Below, in pieces: positions 16,606 through 24,808 of a stretch of DNA of 64,000 nt. The number at the start of each line of letters is the position of its first letter. The first letter of the stretch is position 1. The notes beneath the pieces were generated by a model. The model was not told where the DNA came from and made no database searches. It saw only the letters and a program-made list of their open reading frames with translations. Source of the DNA: JAAYBQ01 sp035403465 (GTDB lineage: Bacteria > Spirochaetota > UBA4802 > UBA5550); the NCBI GenBank assembly GCA_035403465.1, contig DAONFG010000009.1:1-64000 (forward strand), given 5' to 3'. The position numbers were made by a program, and so were the translations under genes.

Positions 16606-16634
16606 TTGACATCCATTATTATATGGATAATTCT
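16606..16634 (+). promoter_or_regulatory. weak promoter candidate for secG-metK
   Basis: A consensus TTGACA at 16606-16611 is followed 17 bases later by AATTCT, a poor -10. A perfect TATAAT also occurs at 16723-16728, just 25 bases before the secG ATG, but without a good -35. One of these probably starts the secG transcript. Confidence 0.35.
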
Positions 16635-16752
16635 GACTTAATAATGAAGAAATCCGCTTTTTTATACTGCTTTACAGCCGGTATCGAATAAAATTAAACT
16701 AAAAATACCCGGTTTTTAAGGGTATAATAATTTTGAAAATAATGAGGGAAAA

Positions 16753-17088
16753 ATGGGAGTTTTAACAAGTGTCGTTACTGTTTCATTTGCAATTATGTGT
16801 GTTCTGCTTATATTGATTATTCTTCTTCAGTCCGACAAAAGCGCAGGAATGGGTATTCTCGGCGGCGCAGGCCAGTCAACATTCGGATCCTCAACAGCTG
16901 ATATAATCACAAAAGTCACTGCGGTTATGGTTGCCATCTTTATGGTCGGTTCCCTGGGGCTTTCAATACTGGAATCTAAAAGGATATCATCGCTCAGAGA
17001 GAAGCTGTTCAATGATAAAGCCCAGGATACAACTGTGATTGAAAAGAAGACAGAACAACCTTCCCCGGAAAAAGCCGTTGATAAATAA
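16753..17088 (+). CDS. secG: preprotein translocase subunit SecG
   Basis: A 111-residue inner-membrane protein with two transmembrane helices (about 5-25 and 55-75) separated by the conserved LLQSDKSAGMGILGGAGQSTFGSSTADIITK loop, followed by a charged cytoplasmic tail. It joins SecY and SecE in the protein export channel. A GAGGGAAAA ribosome-binding site precedes the ATG. It lies between tpiA and metK. Confidence 0.93.
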   Translation: MGVLTSVVTVSFAIMCVLLILIILLQSDKSAGMGILGGAGQSTFGSSTADIITKVTAVMVAIFMVGSLGLSILESKRISSLREKLFNDKAQDTTVIEKKTEQPSPEKAVDK

Positions 17089-17140
17089 CCTCATTCCGCG
17101 GTTATAACGTCTTGATTACAGCTGTTACAGGAGCTAGATA

Positions 17141-18295
17141 ATGTCTCAGAAAGATTATATATTCACCTCGGAGTCTGTGTCAGAAGGCCACCCGGACAAG
17201 ATTGCGGACCAGATTTCTGATGCCATTCTTGACGCGCACATTTCCGGTGACAAAGATTCGCGGGTCGCACTTGAAACACTTGTAACCACAAACAGGATCA
17301 TCCTTGCCGGTGAAATAACCTCGGCTGTAAGCGTGGATTACGAAAAAATCGCAAGGGAAACCGTTAAAGAGATCGGCTACAATGACCCGGATATAGGGTT
17401 TGATTATAAAAACTGTGAAGTCCAGATTTATGTTCATGCCCAGTCCCAGGATATATCACAGGGCGTTACCGAGGGCGAGGGTCTTTTCAAGGAGCAGGGA
17501 GCAGGAGACCAGGGGATGATGTTCGGATTTGCAGTTGCCGAAACTCCCGAACTTATGCCAATGCCTATTCTTACAGCTCATAAACTCGTGAAAAAACTTG
17601 CACAGCTCAGGAAGAGCGGCGAGCTCGATTTCATCAGGCCTGACGCCAAGTCACAGGTTACAGTTCGTTATGAAAACAATAAACCCGTTGCGATTGATAC
17701 AGTTGTAATATCAACACAGCATACACCTGACGTAAGCAATGAAAAAATCCGTGAGTCTGTAATTGAACTTGTAGTGAAAAAAGTTATTCCTGCTGAACTG
17801 ATCGGCAGGGATATGAAGATATTCATCAATCCAACGGGCCGTTTTGTCATAGGCGGGCCCCACGGCGATACCGGCCTTACCGGCAGAAAGATCATTGTTG
17901 ATACTTACGGCGGAATGGGCAGGCATGGGGGCGGCGCGTTTTCCGGTAAAGACCCGTCCAAGGTCGACAGGTCTGCCGCATACATGGGCAGGTACATAGC
18001 AAAGAATGTTGTTGCAGCAGGTCTTGCCCGCAGATGCGAGGTGCAGCTTGCATATGCTATCGGTGTTGCCGATCCGGTTTCTGTAATGGTCGACACATTC
18101 GGTACGGGAACAATTCCCGAGTCTGAAATCGCATCAAGGATCATGAAGACATTCGACATGAAGCCCCTTGGAATAATAAAGACACTTGACCTGAAGAGAC
18201 CCCAGTTCCGGGCCACAGCAGCTTACGGCCACTTCGGAAGGGAGGATGAGGGATTCAGGTGGGAGCTCGCAGATAAAAGTGATTCTTTGAAGTGA
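17141..18295 (+). CDS. metK: S-adenosylmethionine synthase
   Basis: A 384-residue cytoplasmic enzyme that makes S-adenosylmethionine from methionine and ATP. Signature stretches are FTSESVSEGHPDKIADQISDAILD at the N-terminus (His/Asp of the ATP site), GAGDQGMMFGFA in the middle and GGGAFSGKDPSKVDRSAAY near residue 265. The length and domain order are normal. The AGGAG before the ATG is good. The leader of 52 bases is too short for a known SAM riboswitch. Its stop overlaps a possible GTG of the next frame, but the better start of the next gene lies 33 bases downstream. Confidence 0.97.
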   Translation: MSQKDYIFTSESVSEGHPDKIADQISDAILDAHISGDKDSRVALETLVTTNRIILAGEITSAVSVDYEKIARETVKEIGYNDPDIGFDYKNCEVQIYVHAQSQDISQGVTEGEGLFKEQGAGDQGMMFGFAVAETPELMPMPILTAHKLVKKLAQLRKSGELDFIRPDAKSQVTVRYENNKPVAIDTVVISTQHTPDVSNEKIRESVIELVVKKVIPAELIGRDMKIFINPTGRFVIGGPHGDTGLTGRKIIVDTYGGMGRHGGGAFSGKDPSKVDRSAAYMGRYIAKNVVAAGLARRCEVQLAYAIGVADPVSVMVDTFGTGTIPESEIASRIMKTFDMKPLGIIKTLDLKRPQFRATAAYGHFGREDEGFRWELADKSDSLK

Positions 18296-18327
18296 ATATA
18301 TCCGGTCTGTTTCTGAAGGTGGATTAT

Positions 18328-19869
18328 ATGCTGAATAATGGCAGAGTAAAACGGAGCCCGCACAGGAAGCTCCGTTTTACTTTAAGCAGATGGTTTAAAA
18401 TATGTGCAGCGGTACTTGCTGCAGTTATTCTTTTTTCTGCGGCGGGTCTGATGGCACAGGATGTTCCTGTTGATGCTGCGTCAGGTGATGGCGGAACGCC
18501 TCTTTATTCCAGCATAAACTTTGACGGCAGGCTGCTCGCGGGTATAAACGGTGATTCTGTGGTTGCGCTCTCTCTTACCCAGGGGCTGCCCGCTTTTGCC
18601 TACCAGCTTAATTCCGATGTTGTCTACACAAACGATTTTCTTGATTACAGCAACTCCAGCTTTATAAAAAATGAAACAGGATTTACGGGCGAACTGGGGC
18701 TGGGCGATTTCTGGAAGTTTATTCCACAGTTTGAAATCGCCAACAGCACTTATGGCATGTTTGATAATTATTATTCAAGGGAGAACAAGGACAGTATCAG
18801 CTTCAGGCTTAAAACCGAGTATAAACCGAGTCCTGACCGGTGGGACCTGGACCTGAGCTTTGCAAGGTACGATCACAGTCTCAAGGAAAAAGCCCTTGAT
18901 GTTATGGACAAGGAAACCTTCTATAAAGGCCAATGCGTTCTGGGAATGGAGTATATCTGGTCCGACGCAAACAAGGCCGGGTTCATTATTGAGGGAGCGG
19001 GTTATAACTATCCTGAACTTTATGATGATGATGCCTATGTCAGCACTGAATTTTATTTCAGTTTTAAGATAACTGAATTCATGATGTCGACACTTACTTT
19101 TCCCGTGTTCATATGGAACAGGGATGGAACCAACTATTTATACGCAAAGGCGTCAGTGTCATCCATAAACCTGAAAATCGTATCCCTGGAATTTTTCCAT
19201 GAGTATACACTTGAGCCGTACAGGCCGGAGGAGTTTCTGGAGCAGCAGAAATATATTCAGCCGCCCCTTGATCTCCATCCATCAAAGGTAAATCACTCGG
19301 AACTGAAGAGTGTATTTGATTTTGATTTTTCATCAGACAGCAGCTCTGCATTATCCATATCAGCGATGAAGCTTAAACTGAGCGGCTTTTTTGAAAACAG
19401 CAGCGATTTTATCAATTACGATCCACTTCCTGAAAATGTGCTCAGTGCTGAAACGCTTTCTGTAAAATATATCAATGCCAACGCGGAATTTGTAACAACT
19501 TTCGGTATTCTGGGACAGAAGGTTAATGTCGAATTTACTTACGATTATTACAGGTATTACCCGGGCAATCCGGATATTAACATAACGTACAGGCCGGAAA
19601 ATACTTTCGGGTTTAACCTGGTTCTGACCGGTTCTATTATGGAGATTAACTGGAGTAATACTTACAGGGATGAGGTTTATACAGCTCCCCTGGAAGATAA
19701 TAAGCTTGACGCGGTTTTATCGGGATCTCTGGATATTCATGTTAAGGTTTATGAAACCTTCTACATAGATTCAAGAATTAATAATCTTTATAATAAAAAA
19801 TACTCCTACAGAGAGGGATACCCTGAGCCTGGTGTGCAGTATTATTTCGGACTGAGAATGATGATCTGA
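18328..19869 (+). CDS. TonB-receptor-like outer-membrane beta-barrel protein
   Basis: The ATG at 18328 follows a GAAGGTGG ribosome-binding site and is preferred over the GTG at 18292 that overlaps metK. The roughly 513-residue product has a long, positively charged signal peptide ending at GLMAQ. The rest is alternating-hydrophobic beta-strand with many aromatics (FYFSFKITEF, FTYDYYRYYPG). The C-terminus resembles a TonB-receptor terminal strand set: INNLYNKKYSYREGYPEPGVQYYFGLRMMI, though without a final Phe. No plug domain is visible. It lies just before bamA, the machine that would insert it. Ligand unknown. Confidence 0.72.
   Translation: MLNNGRVKRSPHRKLRFTLSRWFKICAAVLAAVILFSAAGLMAQDVPVDAASGDGGTPLYSSINFDGRLLAGINGDSVVALSLTQGLPAFAYQLNSDVVYTNDFLDYSNSSFIKNETGFTGELGLGDFWKFIPQFEIANSTYGMFDNYYSRENKDSISFRLKTEYKPSPDRWDLDLSFARYDHSLKEKALDVMDKETFYKGQCVLGMEYIWSDANKAGFIIEGAGYNYPELYDDDAYVSTEFYFSFKITEFMMSTLTFPVFIWNRDGTNYLYAKASVSSINLKIVSLEFFHEYTLEPYRPEEFLEQQKYIQPPLDLHPSKVNHSELKSVFDFDFSSDSSSALSISAMKLKLSGFFENSSDFINYDPLPENVLSAETLSVKYINANAEFVTTFGILGQKVNVEFTYDYYRYYPGNPDINITYRPENTFGFNLVLTGSIMEINWSNTYRDEVYTAPLEDNKLDAVLSGSLDIHVKVYETFYIDSRINNLYNKKYSYREGYPEPGVQYYFGLRMMI
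18345..18381 (+). terminator. perfect 13-bp hairpin inside the start of the outer-membrane protein gene
   Basis: AGTAAAACGGAGC (18345-18357) pairs perfectly with GCTCCGTTTTACT (18369-18381) across an 11-base loop, about 50 bases after the metK stop. It lies within codons 6-18 of the next gene. The weak U-rich tail (TTTAAG) means it may act as a leaky metK terminator or attenuator, or as an mRNA structure that limits expression of the barrel protein. Confidence 0.6.
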
Positions 19870-19909
19870 GGATTTTCCGCGGATCTGAAAAGTTTTATGC
19901 CGGTTTTAT

Positions 19910-22495
19910 GTGATTCAATCAAATCTTGTACTGGAACAGTTATTGATAATGTCAATTTATAAGAAACCTGTAATTATTGCAGCTTCATTTGTGATAATGC
20001 TCCTCTTTTCCACGGGCGCATTCTATCTTCTTTCATCAGAGCCGTCAAAATATGAAAACCGGATTGTAATGAAGATCGAAATGGAGGGGCTTGTCAACAC
20101 TGACAGTGAAGACATTGAAGACAACCTGCAGACAGCCGAGGGATACCCGCTTAAATCCGACGAGGTGCGTGAGGACATAAAAAAGCTTTTTGCAACCGGA
20201 AAGTTCAGCAATGTCTCTGTTGAAATTGATGAGTTTGGTGAAGGTGTGACCATCAGGTTTATCTTTAAGGAGAGACCGGTTATTGAGAAAATCACCCTCA
20301 AGGGAAATGATGAAGTTATCGAAACTGACCTCCTTGACCTGATGATGGTAAAGGAGGGCGAGGTCTACAGGGAGGAACTTGTTGAACGCAGCCTTGACCG
20401 GATGCGTGAAAAGTATGACAGCCAGGGCTATTTTTCCGCTTACATAACCTATAAGACCCGGGAGGGCACTGAAAAAAACAGCATACTCCTTGATATTATC
20501 ATCGATGAGGGCGAGGAGATCAAGGTCCAGAAGATAACAATCCTGGGAGCAAATAAAATCTACATAAAAGAACTCAACCAGCTCATGGAGACCAAGGAGG
20601 ATTCCCTTTTCACTGACGGCGCTTTTAAGGCCGGCATATACGAGGATGACAAGAGGAAGATTGTCGGCTACTATCAGCAGGAGGGTTACCTTGATGCGCA
20701 GATAGTTGATGAGAAGGTGGAGTACGAATGGGTCGACCCGGATGAAAAGAAGGAGCGCGGTATATTTATAGTCCTGAAATTGATTGAGGGCGATAAGTAT
20801 TATTTTGACGGTCCCTATACGCTGGACATCAAGGCTGGGGAAGGGCAGGTGCTGAGCCTTGAGGAGCTGGATAACATTAAAAATTCCTTCATGCTGAAAG
20901 AGAATGGCGAGATCTTTAATAATTCCAAGTTCCTGAATGATAAAAATTCTATCGGCCTCTATTATGCATCAAAGGGTTATATATTTGCAAGGGTCGTACC
21001 GGAAAAGACAGTCACCGAAAAAGAGGTTGAGGTAGACGGTAAAAAGGAGATCAGGAAATACGTTAAAATAAATTTCAAGGTCGAAGAGGGTAAAAAGGCA
21101 TACGTTGAACAGATAATCATAAAGGGGAACAAGAAGACCAAGGACAAGGTAATCAGGCGGGAGCTTGCAGTCAAAGAGGGTGAGATTTTCGACGCCCAGA
21201 AGATGCAGATTTCCCGCGAAAAGGTGTATAACCTGGGATTTTTTAAGCAGGTGGATTTTGACGTAAGGCCCGGAACAAAAGACGGGTACATGAACCTCAT
21301 TGTCGATGTCGAGGAGCAGCCTTCGGGTACGCTCTCCCTGGGGGGGGGGTACGGCTCAAATGCGGGATTCTCGATCTTCGCGGATATTACAGAAAATAAT
21401 TTTCTGGGTAACGGGCAGACCGTGGGTATCAAGTTTGAGTACGGTCCTGAGAAAACATCAATCACTCTCAGTTTCCAGGAAAGGTGGCTTTTTGATATGC
21501 CCATAGGTTTCAGCAGTTCGGTATTTTACTATATTTACAATAAAGAGACCACTTCGATGTTCCCCGAGTCCGACGATACTGCAACTTACAAACTTCATGG
21601 GATAGGGTATTCGCTGGGCCTGAGCTACAGGTACTGGTATTATTTTGTTTCAGGAGCATCGTGGATACATACCTTTAAAACATACACTGATCCTTCAGGC
21701 AACTGCCCTGACGAAGTGTTCGTGTATGTAGACAGCGGAGGCCAGGAGAAACGGACTTTAAAGTTGTACACATTCATCGATTCAAAGAACAACTATCTTA
21801 ATCCCACCAGCGGGATCAGGACAGGCCTTAGCGTTTCATTCACAGGCGGTCTGCTCCGGGGGGATGACCATTTTATTCAGTATTCACCTGAATTCTACGC
21901 GTACTATTCCCCTTTTCATCTTCCGTTCCTTGAGAATTACCCTACTGCAATCGAGTTAAGGGCCAGCGCCGACTTTATCAAACCGCCGTTTGGCGGTGCC
22001 GGCGGCCAGAATTACGAGGATAACGAATGGGTCGAGAGTGAAGACAGGCTTGAGATTGGCGGACCCGAGACTGTAAGGGGCTGGGATTATTACGATACTG
22101 ACCTTCCTGATTCCTGGAGCTATGTGGGACTTTATCACAGAATTTTATACGGTGCAGAGTTCCGGGTGCCTATACATCCCGAGATGCTGTGGGCTGTTGC
22201 TTTCTTTGATGCCGGAGCGCTCTTCTCGGACAAGTTCTGGGAAAGACAGCTGAGTGATACATACAAAGAGTATGTCCAGCAGGACCTTGCCAGCGGCAGG
22301 CTGAAACGCATTAATAATTTTTTTGATACGGACCTTCTGCCCTATTTTATATATTCCTACGGGTTCGGCATCAAGGTGCAGATCCCGATGATGCCCCTGC
22401 GTTTCTGGTTCGGGAAAAAGATGATTTATGACGACGGGTTTAAAACCATAAGCGGTTATAACTTCCAGTTTGGTATAGGCGACATGAGGTTCTGA
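19910..22495 (+). CDS. bamA: outer-membrane protein assembly factor BamA
   Basis: Up to 861 residues with an N-terminal membrane segment, about five POTRA domains (roughly 50-440; repeated units such as VSVEIDEFGEGVTIRFIFKERPVIEKITLKGN and IIIKGNKKTKDKVIRREL), and a C-terminal barrel from about residue 480 ending in GIGDMRF with the classical terminal Phe. The barrel carries the ETVRGWD motif, the VRGF-like loop-6 signature. It inserts beta-barrel proteins into the outer membrane. The start is uncertain: GTG at 19910 or the ATG at 19949, neither with a good ribosome-binding site. The leader looks like a membrane anchor or atypical signal peptide. It is followed with one-base overlap by a Skp-like gene. 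Confidence 0.93.
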   Translation: MIQSNLVLEQLLIMSIYKKPVIIAASFVIMLLFSTGAFYLLSSEPSKYENRIVMKIEMEGLVNTDSEDIEDNLQTAEGYPLKSDEVREDIKKLFATGKFSNVSVEIDEFGEGVTIRFIFKERPVIEKITLKGNDEVIETDLLDLMMVKEGEVYREELVERSLDRMREKYDSQGYFSAYITYKTREGTEKNSILLDIIIDEGEEIKVQKITILGANKIYIKELNQLMETKEDSLFTDGAFKAGIYEDDKRKIVGYYQQEGYLDAQIVDEKVEYEWVDPDEKKERGIFIVLKLIEGDKYYFDGPYTLDIKAGEGQVLSLEELDNIKNSFMLKENGEIFNNSKFLNDKNSIGLYYASKGYIFARVVPEKTVTEKEVEVDGKKEIRKYVKINFKVEEGKKAYVEQIIIKGNKKTKDKVIRRELAVKEGEIFDAQKMQISREKVYNLGFFKQVDFDVRPGTKDGYMNLIVDVEEQPSGTLSLGGGYGSNAGFSIFADITENNFLGNGQTVGIKFEYGPEKTSITLSFQERWLFDMPIGFSSSVFYYIYNKETTSMFPESDDTATYKLHGIGYSLGLSYRYWYYFVSGASWIHTFKTYTDPSGNCPDEVFVYVDSGGQEKRTLKLYTFIDSKNNYLNPTSGIRTGLSVSFTGGLLRGDDHFIQYSPEFYAYYSPFHLPFLENYPTAIELRASADFIKPPFGGAGGQNYEDNEWVESEDRLEIGGPETVRGWDYYDTDLPDSWSYVGLYHRILYGAEFRVPIHPEMLWAVAFFDAGALFSDKFWERQLSDTYKEYVQQDLASGRLKRINNFFDTDLLPYFIYSYGFGIKVQIPMMPLRFWFGKKMIYDDGFKTISGYNFQFGIGDMRF

Positions 22496-22968
22496 TGCGC
22501 CTGGTTCTGTCTTTATACCTGGTGGTCCTGGCTGCTGCGGCATGTTCCGCACCCGTTATCTCTGACGGCGGAAGTGACGGATATATAATCCGGTATATTA
22601 ATATGAATGCAATCTATAATTATGAAGTCTCAAGAAGTAATGAAGCAGTTTCCCTGAAGACTAAAAGAGAAGATATACTTAAAAAGATACGGTCAAGGGA
22701 ATCTGTGAGCCCTGGAGATAATGACCGGGAGCTTGAGTATTACAGGTCGGAGCTTGTGAAGCTCGAAGAGTCCGAGAAAAAGTTAAAGACAGCCATATAC
22801 GTAAAGATAAAAAAAGCTGTCGAAGCTGTTGCCGAAAGGCATGAAGTTGATTTTATGCTGGGTACGGGCGAGGGTGTTGTCTATTCGAGGCCCGTGTTTG
22901 ACCTTACTTCAGAGGTAATCTCGGAGCTTGAAAAAATGAATAAAAATTCCTCCCCGGTCTGGAAGTGA
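22495..22968 (+). CDS. OmpH/Skp-like periplasmic chaperone, possibly a lipoprotein
   Basis: A 157-residue protein starting in a TGATG overlap with bamA. The leader VLAAAACSAP has a lipobox-like Cys near residue 17. The body has a helical coiled-coil segment (about 45-110, SRSNEAVSLKTKREDILKK and ELEYYRSELVKLEESEKK) and a small beta-strand end, YIIRYINMNAIYNYEVS and VDFMLGTGEGVVYSR, as in the Skp head/tentacle fold. Skp-like proteins hold unfolded outer-membrane proteins on the way to BamA, and the gene order fits. Skp proteins are usually soluble, so lipid anchoring would be a lineage feature. Confidence 0.8.
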   Translation: MRLVLSLYLVVLAAAACSAPVISDGGSDGYIIRYINMNAIYNYEVSRSNEAVSLKTKREDILKKIRSRESVSPGDNDRELEYYRSELVKLEESEKKLKTAIYVKIKKAVEAVAERHEVDFMLGTGEGVVYSRPVFDLTSEVISELEKMNKNSSPVWK

Positions 22969-23663
22969 TGATGCTGCGAATGTACGCTTCAAATAAAATA
23001 CTTATCACGATACTCTGCTTTATGATTTTCTTTGCAGTTCCGGGATGCAATGCCGGCAGGGAGAGGGCGCTGCAGAATGCATTTGCTTCATACAATGGAA
23101 GATTTGCCCTTGTTATTGTGAAGAAAGATTTTTCTCTCGCGGTTTATGACAGGGAGATGAAAAGAGTTGCTCTCTACAGGGTCGGTTTCGGCAGCAACGT
23201 TGACATGAAACAGAAGCTCTATGAAGGTGACGACAGGACACCTGAAGGTGTCTACATGATAAATGAGATCCTCAGTATGGATGCAGGACGCGAAACTGAA
23301 TCATACAGAAAACTGATGAAAATGAATGAGATCTATTTCAGGGCTGCTGCGGGGTATCACAGGTATAATAATGTTAAGGAGGACCTCGGGGATAATGCCT
23401 ACGGTCCCAGGTTTTTCGGCATTAACTATCCAAATGAAACGGATGTCCAGAGGTATAACAAAGCCCTGGCTGCAGGTTCTATCCCTTCTGTTAAGGGTAA
23501 AATTCCTGGTCCGGGCTACGGGATTGCTATCCATGGAAATAATGACGAGGAATCGATCGGCGGTCTCTGTTCAAGCGGATGTATAAGAATGTACAACAGG
23601 GATATTGTTGAACTGGAGAAATATATAACTATTTCAACACCTGTTCTTATTTTCAGCAGGTAG
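22968..23663 (+). CDS. YkuD-type L,D-transpeptidase, predicted lipoprotein
   Basis: About 231 residues, starting at ATG 22968 in a TGATG overlap with the Skp-like gene. The leader ends in AVPGC (lipobox). The catalytic domain begins around residue 50 (FALVIVKKDFSLAVYDREMK) and holds RTPEGVYMINE, then IAIHGNN and the active-site GLCSSGCIRMYNRD motif with the nucleophilic Cys. L,D-transpeptidases form 3-3 crosslinks in peptidoglycan or attach lipoproteins to it. Its place after bamA and skp suggests a role in tying outer membrane to wall. Confidence 0.9.
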   Translation: MMLRMYASNKILITILCFMIFFAVPGCNAGRERALQNAFASYNGRFALVIVKKDFSLAVYDREMKRVALYRVGFGSNVDMKQKLYEGDDRTPEGVYMINEILSMDAGRETESYRKLMKMNEIYFRAAAGYHRYNNVKEDLGDNAYGPRFFGINYPNETDVQRYNKALAAGSIPSVKGKIPGPGYGIAIHGNNDEESIGGLCSSGCIRMYNRDIVELEKYITISTPVLIFSR

Positions 23664-23830
23664 ATCTGACCCGGTTCTGTCGCGGTTTTGATGCAGCCGG
23701 GCCTTGACGTGGGCAATAAATCAGTTGACATAACTCTCTAATTTATTGAGGGTAGTATAAATTATTGTTTTTTCACCGGTTTTCGGCCGGTTTTGCAATC
23801 GCAAGAAAATAAAATCAGAAGGATTATAAT

Positions 23831-24139
23831 ATGTTTGGAACAGCGGCTTATGCACAGGCACAGGGTTCGTCAGGGGCAGCCGGCGGAGGTATGGGAACAA
23901 TACTACTCCTTGTGGTAACATTCGCAATTTTTTATTTCCTTTTAATCAGGCCTCAGCAGAAGAAGGAAAAAGAACGTCTGGCAATGGTTAACAGCATTCA
24001 GAAAGGCGATAAGGTGCTGACATCGGGCGGAATGTACGGTGTAGTTCAGAGCGTTAATAATGATGTTGTTGTTCTCAAGGTGGGCACTAATACAAATATT
24101 GAATTTGTCAAGGGAGCCATACAGGCAAAAGTCTCCTGA
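23831..24139 (+). CDS. yajC: preprotein translocase subunit YajC
   Basis: A 102-residue protein with one transmembrane helix (about 22-40, TILLLVVTFAIFYFLLIRPQQKK) and a small C-terminal domain (VNSIQKGDKVLTSGGMYGVV) typical of YajC, a partner of SecDF. A GAAGGAT ribosome-binding site precedes the ATG. The upstream 167-base gap contains TTGACG and TTGACA hexamers near 23704 and 23725 but no well-spaced -10. It starts the yajC-x-secD-secF run. Confidence 0.93.
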   Translation: MFGTAAYAQAQGSSGAAGGGMGTILLLVVTFAIFYFLLIRPQQKKEKERLAMVNSIQKGDKVLTSGGMYGVVQSVNNDVVVLKVGTNTNIEFVKGAIQAKVS

Positions 24140-24154
24140 CATGGGAGTTGATTT

Positions 24155-24790
24155 ATGAAGTCGATTATTATACCGGTTGTAACTGCAGTTTTATGGATTT
24201 CGGTTGTTGCGGTAAAAGCGCAGGATAATTCGGCCGGCGATGCTGCTGACCTTTCCGGCGGTTCAGTTGTTGAAGAGGTTAAAACAGAAACCGGTTCCGG
24301 GACTTCGGATAACGGTACTCCGGTGGAAACTGTTAAAGAGGAGAAAGCTGTAGATTCCGGGACTGACAGTACACTGAAGGTCAGACAGCAGGATAAAAAA
24401 AGCAGCGGAAATAAAAATACCGCAGCAAAAAAAGAAACAGTCAGGACGCCTGTTGAAGAGGAAACAACCGGAATACAGAGCGAACCTTACAGTGGTGATC
24501 TGCTGCAGATCAATGAAGGTAATTTTAAATATAAGCGTATTCCGGACATTAAACTTGCTGACACACAGGTTGCCATGGCTACTGATCAGGCGGAAAGTGT
24601 GTCTGCCGGCAGTGATGAGGAACAGGCCGGGCAGGGATTTCTGGGGATGAGCAAAACCGCTTCAGACGTTGTTGTTAAGGGCGGAATAATATTATTCATC
24701 TTTATTATTTTTATTCTCTACAAATCCCGGATGAAGGCGCCAGGCGGCAGAAAATCCGGGCGGAAAGTTTTGAACAGCTACAGGAAATAA
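24155..24790 (+). CDS. unknown type I membrane protein between yajC and secD
   Basis: I do not recognise this 211-residue protein. It has a signal peptide (to about AVKAQ, residue 23), a long low-complexity stretch rich in Glu, Lys, Thr, Ser and Gly (about 24-105), a short conserved-looking segment LLQINEGNFKYKRIPDIKLADTQ, a transmembrane helix near 175-193 (GIILFIFIIFILYKS) and a basic cytoplasmic tail. Most of it would lie in the periplasm. It sits 15 bases after yajC and 18 before secD, so it may be an accessory subunit of the Sec-DF-YajC complex; this is inference from position only. Confidence 0.65.
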   Translation: MKSIIIPVVTAVLWISVVAVKAQDNSAGDAADLSGGSVVEEVKTETGSGTSDNGTPVETVKEEKAVDSGTDSTLKVRQQDKKSSGNKNTAAKKETVRTPVEEETTGIQSEPYSGDLLQINEGNFKYKRIPDIKLADTQVAMATDQAESVSAGSDEEQAGQGFLGMSKTASDVVVKGGIILFIFIIFILYKSRMKAPGGRKSGRKVLNSYRK

Positions 24791-24808
24791 TTTTTTTAGA
24801 GGGTCTAA

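Noticed and set aside
17089..17140. SAM riboswitch before metK
   Set aside because: Only 52 bases separate secG and metK, too short for a known SAM riboswitch, and no such fold is seen.
20977..21504. 175-residue reverse-strand ORF
   Set aside because: Antisense shadow of bamA with no ribosome-binding site or domain.
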